A stretch of DNA of 9,956 bases, from positions 1 through 9,956 of the forward strand of contig CALEZA010000014.1 of assembly GCA_937927965.1 (NCBI GenBank). Direction: 5' to 3'. The position numbers and the translations under genes are program-made. The DNA is from an uncultured Candidatus Planktophila sp. GTDB taxonomy: Bacteria; Actinomycetota; Actinomycetes; Nanopelagicales; Nanopelagicaceae. Below, piece after piece: positions 8,485 to 9,956 of this stretch (its first letter is position 1; each line of letters starts with the position of its first letter). Under the pieces are notes generated by a model, which saw only the letters and a list, made by a program, of their open reading frames with translations, had not been told where the DNA came from and ran no database searches.

Positions 8485-9216
8485 TTATTCAGCGAAAAAC
8501 GCGCTCTGGTCAACTATAAGGCGTGTGCGTTCTCTGCCACTGACATAACTGGCCGGTATTGATAAATCTCCCTCAATGATTTTGGCTACAGCCTCACCTT
8601 TTGATTCACCGGTTGCAACAATCCAGACTTCTCGAGATGAATTGATAAAGCTCATTGTGAAAGAGATCCGAGAAGATGGTGGTTTTGGTGAGTCAGTGAT
8701 TGCAAATATCGTGCGGGTATCATCGTAATTTGCAATCCCTGGAAAGAGTGATGCCACATGTCCATCAGGTCCAACGCCTAATATATTGAGATCAATCTCC
8801 ACGCCATCAAGTGCTTCACTGTAGTGATTGGCTGCATCCTCAACTGTTGCTGGTGAATTGGGAGCAAGTGCTTCGTGTAAAACGATATGTGGGTTGGTTA
8901 CCTTCCCATGAAGAGGGTATGCATTTCTTTCGTTACTCTCGAAATCAACGAATCTCTCATCGCTCCACCAAATATGTAGTCCTTCATATAGCTCAGGTGC
9001 GCCATTCCATGCAGCGCAGAGCGCCTCTGAAATTGCAACACCTAGCGTTCCTCCAGTCAGGACTAAATGGAATTCCCCTTTAGCAAGTAGCCCATTCTCA
9101 ATTGAGAGCAGGATCTGTGCTGTTACTTCCTCAATAAGTTCTGGAGCATCAAGGTAGAGGGTGAGGTCTAACTCGTCTTCAATGTCTGCAACAATTTCAT
9201 CAAACTCATCAGACAT
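8485..9216 (-). CDS. pgl: 6-phosphogluconolactonase (Pgl/DevB family)
   Basis: Hydrolyses 6-phosphogluconolactone to 6-phosphogluconate, the step between Zwf and Gnd. With the ATG at 9216 it has 243 aa, normal for the DevB/SOL family. Motifs are LTGGTLG (53-59; SGGSTP-like in most homologues), WWSDERFV (83-90) and GVGPDGHVASLFPG (147-160), with His153 the likely catalytic base. GESKGEAV (203-210) carries the conserved late Lys206. The frame also opens one codon earlier with GTG at 9219, but GGAGG (9223-9227) is 6 nt from the ATG and only 3 nt from the GTG, so ATG is preferred. The ATG overlaps the GNAT stop by one base (TGATG), pointing to translational coupling. An acidic N-terminal stretch (about 2-18) precedes the domain. 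Confidence 0.95.
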   Translation of the reverse strand: MSDEFDEIVADIEDELDLTLYLDAPELIEEVTAQILLSIENGLLAKGEFHLVLTGGTLGVAISEALCAAWNGAPELYEGLHIWWSDERFVDFESNERNAYPLHGKVTNPHIVLHEALAPNSPATVEDAANHYSEALDGVEIDLNILGVGPDGHVASLFPGIANYDDTRTIFAITDSPKPPSSRISFTMSFINSSREVWIVATGESKGEAVAKIIEGDLSIPASYVSGRERTRLIVDQSAFFAE

Positions 9217-9770
9217 CACTTACCTCCGCGACTGCGAAAATCTTCAACGCTCATCTCGTAAATACTTTCTGGGCCGTCCTCTTCATCTTGCTGTTCGCCC
9301 ATATAAGTAAATCCAAACCACTCAATAACCGAGACAGAGGCAAGATTAGTTGGGCTCACCGTATAACGAAGGGTCTTCACTCCTGACTCGCCCACTACCC
9401 AGCCCCACATTCCTGCAAGAGCCTCTTTGGCATAACCCTGGTTCCAAAACTTCTCTTCGATCCCAATTCCAATTTCCATCATTCCATTCTCATCTGGAAC
9501 CCCATGAAAGCTAGTGGAGCCAATGATTTCCTGTGTGGACTTGAGAACGATGAATCGAACAAACCACTTGTTAGTCGAAGGATCAGCTTTTACTTGCGGC
9601 ACTCGCCAACGCAACGGGCCAGATTCTTCAACAAGAACACGGTAAGGATTGGTGAATTTGCGACCAGAAATCGCTAAGACATCACTCTTTTCTTCCAAGA
9701 GAGCGATTAATCCATCTGCTGGGATGTGGTGAAGCTCCAATCGAGGAGTCGAAATTGATGGCTCAAACAT
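9216..9770 (-). CDS. GNAT family N-acetyltransferase (RimJ/RimL-like)
   Basis: Probable acetyl-CoA-dependent N-acetyltransferase of 184 aa. It has the N-terminal STPRLELHHIP strand of the RimJ/RimL group. The acetyl-CoA loop is FWNQGYAKEAL (108-118), after the strand MMEIGIGIEE (97-106). The C-terminal motif is TNLASVSVIEWFGF (141-154). The substrate could be a protein N-terminus, an amino group on a small molecule or an antibiotic; the sequence does not say. It ends in GGAGGTAAGTGATG, which carries the pgl ribosome site and overlaps the pgl start, so it is translationally linked to the pentose phosphate genes. The ATG has no Shine-Dalgarno site. AATACT lies exactly 6 nt upstream, so a leaderless start is possible. 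It follows the LuxR-type gene after 21 nt. Confidence 0.9.
   Translation of the reverse strand: MFEPSISTPRLELHHIPADGLIALLEEKSDVLAISGRKFTNPYRVLVEESGPLRWRVPQVKADPSTNKWFVRFIVLKSTQEIIGSTSFHGVPDENGMMEIGIGIEEKFWNQGYAKEALAGMWGWVVGESGVKTLRYTVSPTNLASVSVIEWFGFTYMGEQQDEEDGPESIYEMSVEDFRSRGGK
9223..9227 (-). promoter_or_regulatory. Shine-Dalgarno site that decides the pgl start
   Basis: The minus strand reads GGAGG, 6 nt before ATG 9216 and only 3 nt before GTG 9219. The spacing favours the ATG. The site lies inside the last codons of the GNAT gene. Confidence 0.75.
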
Positions 9771-9776
9771 GAGCTA

Positions 9777-9782
9777 AGTATT
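9777..9782 (-). promoter_or_regulatory. Possible leaderless-type -10 element of the GNAT gene
   Basis: The minus strand reads AATACT, 4 of 6 to TATAAT with the key A2 and T6, followed by TAGCTC and the ATG at 9770. The 6-nt spacing equals that at gnd and the hydrolase. It is weaker than those two because the first T is missing and co-transcription with the LuxR-type gene is an alternative. Confidence 0.3.
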
Positions 9783-9791
9783 GCCTATCTT

Positions 9792-9956
9792 CTAGATCAG
9801 GAATGAGGATTTAGCCTTCTCAACCGCGTCATGGCGGCCATCTGCGCCAATTTTCTTGTACAGATTCTTCAAATGAGTCTTCATAGTGTTCTGCGAAATA
9901 TGCAGCTCCGCTGCAATCACAGTCAAAGTTCGACCTGTGGAAAGTTGTCGCAGAAT
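9792..9956 (-). CDS. LuxR-type transcriptional regulator, C-terminal HTH only (N-terminus off the right edge)
   Basis: The last 54 codons of a DNA-binding regulator, open to the right edge and ending in TAG at 9792-9794. The visible part is a LuxR/GerE helix-turn-helix: TLTVIAAELHIS, then the recognition helix QNTMKTHLKNLYKKIGA and the closing DAVEKA. The spacing of IAAELHIS and TMKTHLKNLYKKIG matches LuxR/NarL/MalT C-termini. The N-terminal domain, which would tell a response regulator from a MalT-like or other sensor protein, is not in the window. It lies 21 nt upstream of the GNAT gene on the same strand, so it could belong to the same transcript or control the cluster; neither is shown. 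Confidence 0.88.
   Translation of the reverse strand: MLRQLSTGRTLTVIAAELHISQNTMKTHLKNLYKKIGADGRHDAVEKAKSSFLI

Noticed and set aside
9217..9219. GTG as the start of pgl
   Set aside because: It would sit only 3 nt after GGAGG; the next codon, ATG at 9216, has proper spacing and overlaps the GNAT stop as TGATG.

Overview
The window reads as a compact chromosomal segment from a low-to-moderate GC actinobacterium. A freshwater planktonic lineage such as the Nanopelagicales (acI) is my best guess. The basis is GC in the mid-to-high forties by eye, actinobacterial-looking proteins, almost no intergenic DNA (gaps of 0 to about 35 bp, with only two gaps above 100 bp), and several starts that look leaderless. 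The taxon is an inference; no rRNA or other taxonomic marker lies in the window. I see no tRNA, rRNA, CRISPR array, insertion sequence, phage gene or attachment site.

Left part (1-2727, minus strand): a peptide-type ABC transporter unit. A DppC/OppC-like permease (1590-2558) is followed by a family 5 extracellular solute-binding protein (1-1456) that runs off the left edge. The 133 bp between them is rich in inverted repeats. The binding protein has a strong Shine-Dalgarno site and very biased codon use, as expected of an abundant protein. Upstream of the permease lies a 169 bp gap that holds the rho-independent terminator of the next gene.

Middle part (2728-6094): an alpha/beta hydrolase (3952-4818) and an MFS transporter (2728-3951) form a minus-strand pair in which stop and start codons abut (TAAATG). 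Divergent from them, across only 34 bp, is tgt (4853-6094), encoding tRNA-guanine transglycosylase.

Right part (6095-9956, minus strand): an oxidative pentose phosphate cluster reads right to left as GNAT acetyltransferase, pgl (6-phosphogluconolactonase), gnd (short-form 6-phosphogluconate dehydrogenase) and zwf (glucose-6-phosphate dehydrogenase). Together pgl, gnd and zwf carry out glucose-6-phosphate to ribulose-5-phosphate plus CO2. Gene ends overlap or nearly touch, and gnd seems to have an internal leaderless promoter. At the right edge is the C-terminal HTH of a LuxR-type regulator. zwf ends exactly where tgt ends, with no base between the two stop codons.

No clearly new system is present. 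The points most worth a second look are the recurring -10-like hexamer exactly 6 nt before ATG at three genes, the hairpin-rich spacer before the binding protein, the binding protein's lack of a lipobox, and a pentose phosphate cluster with a NAD-type short Gnd and no opcA.
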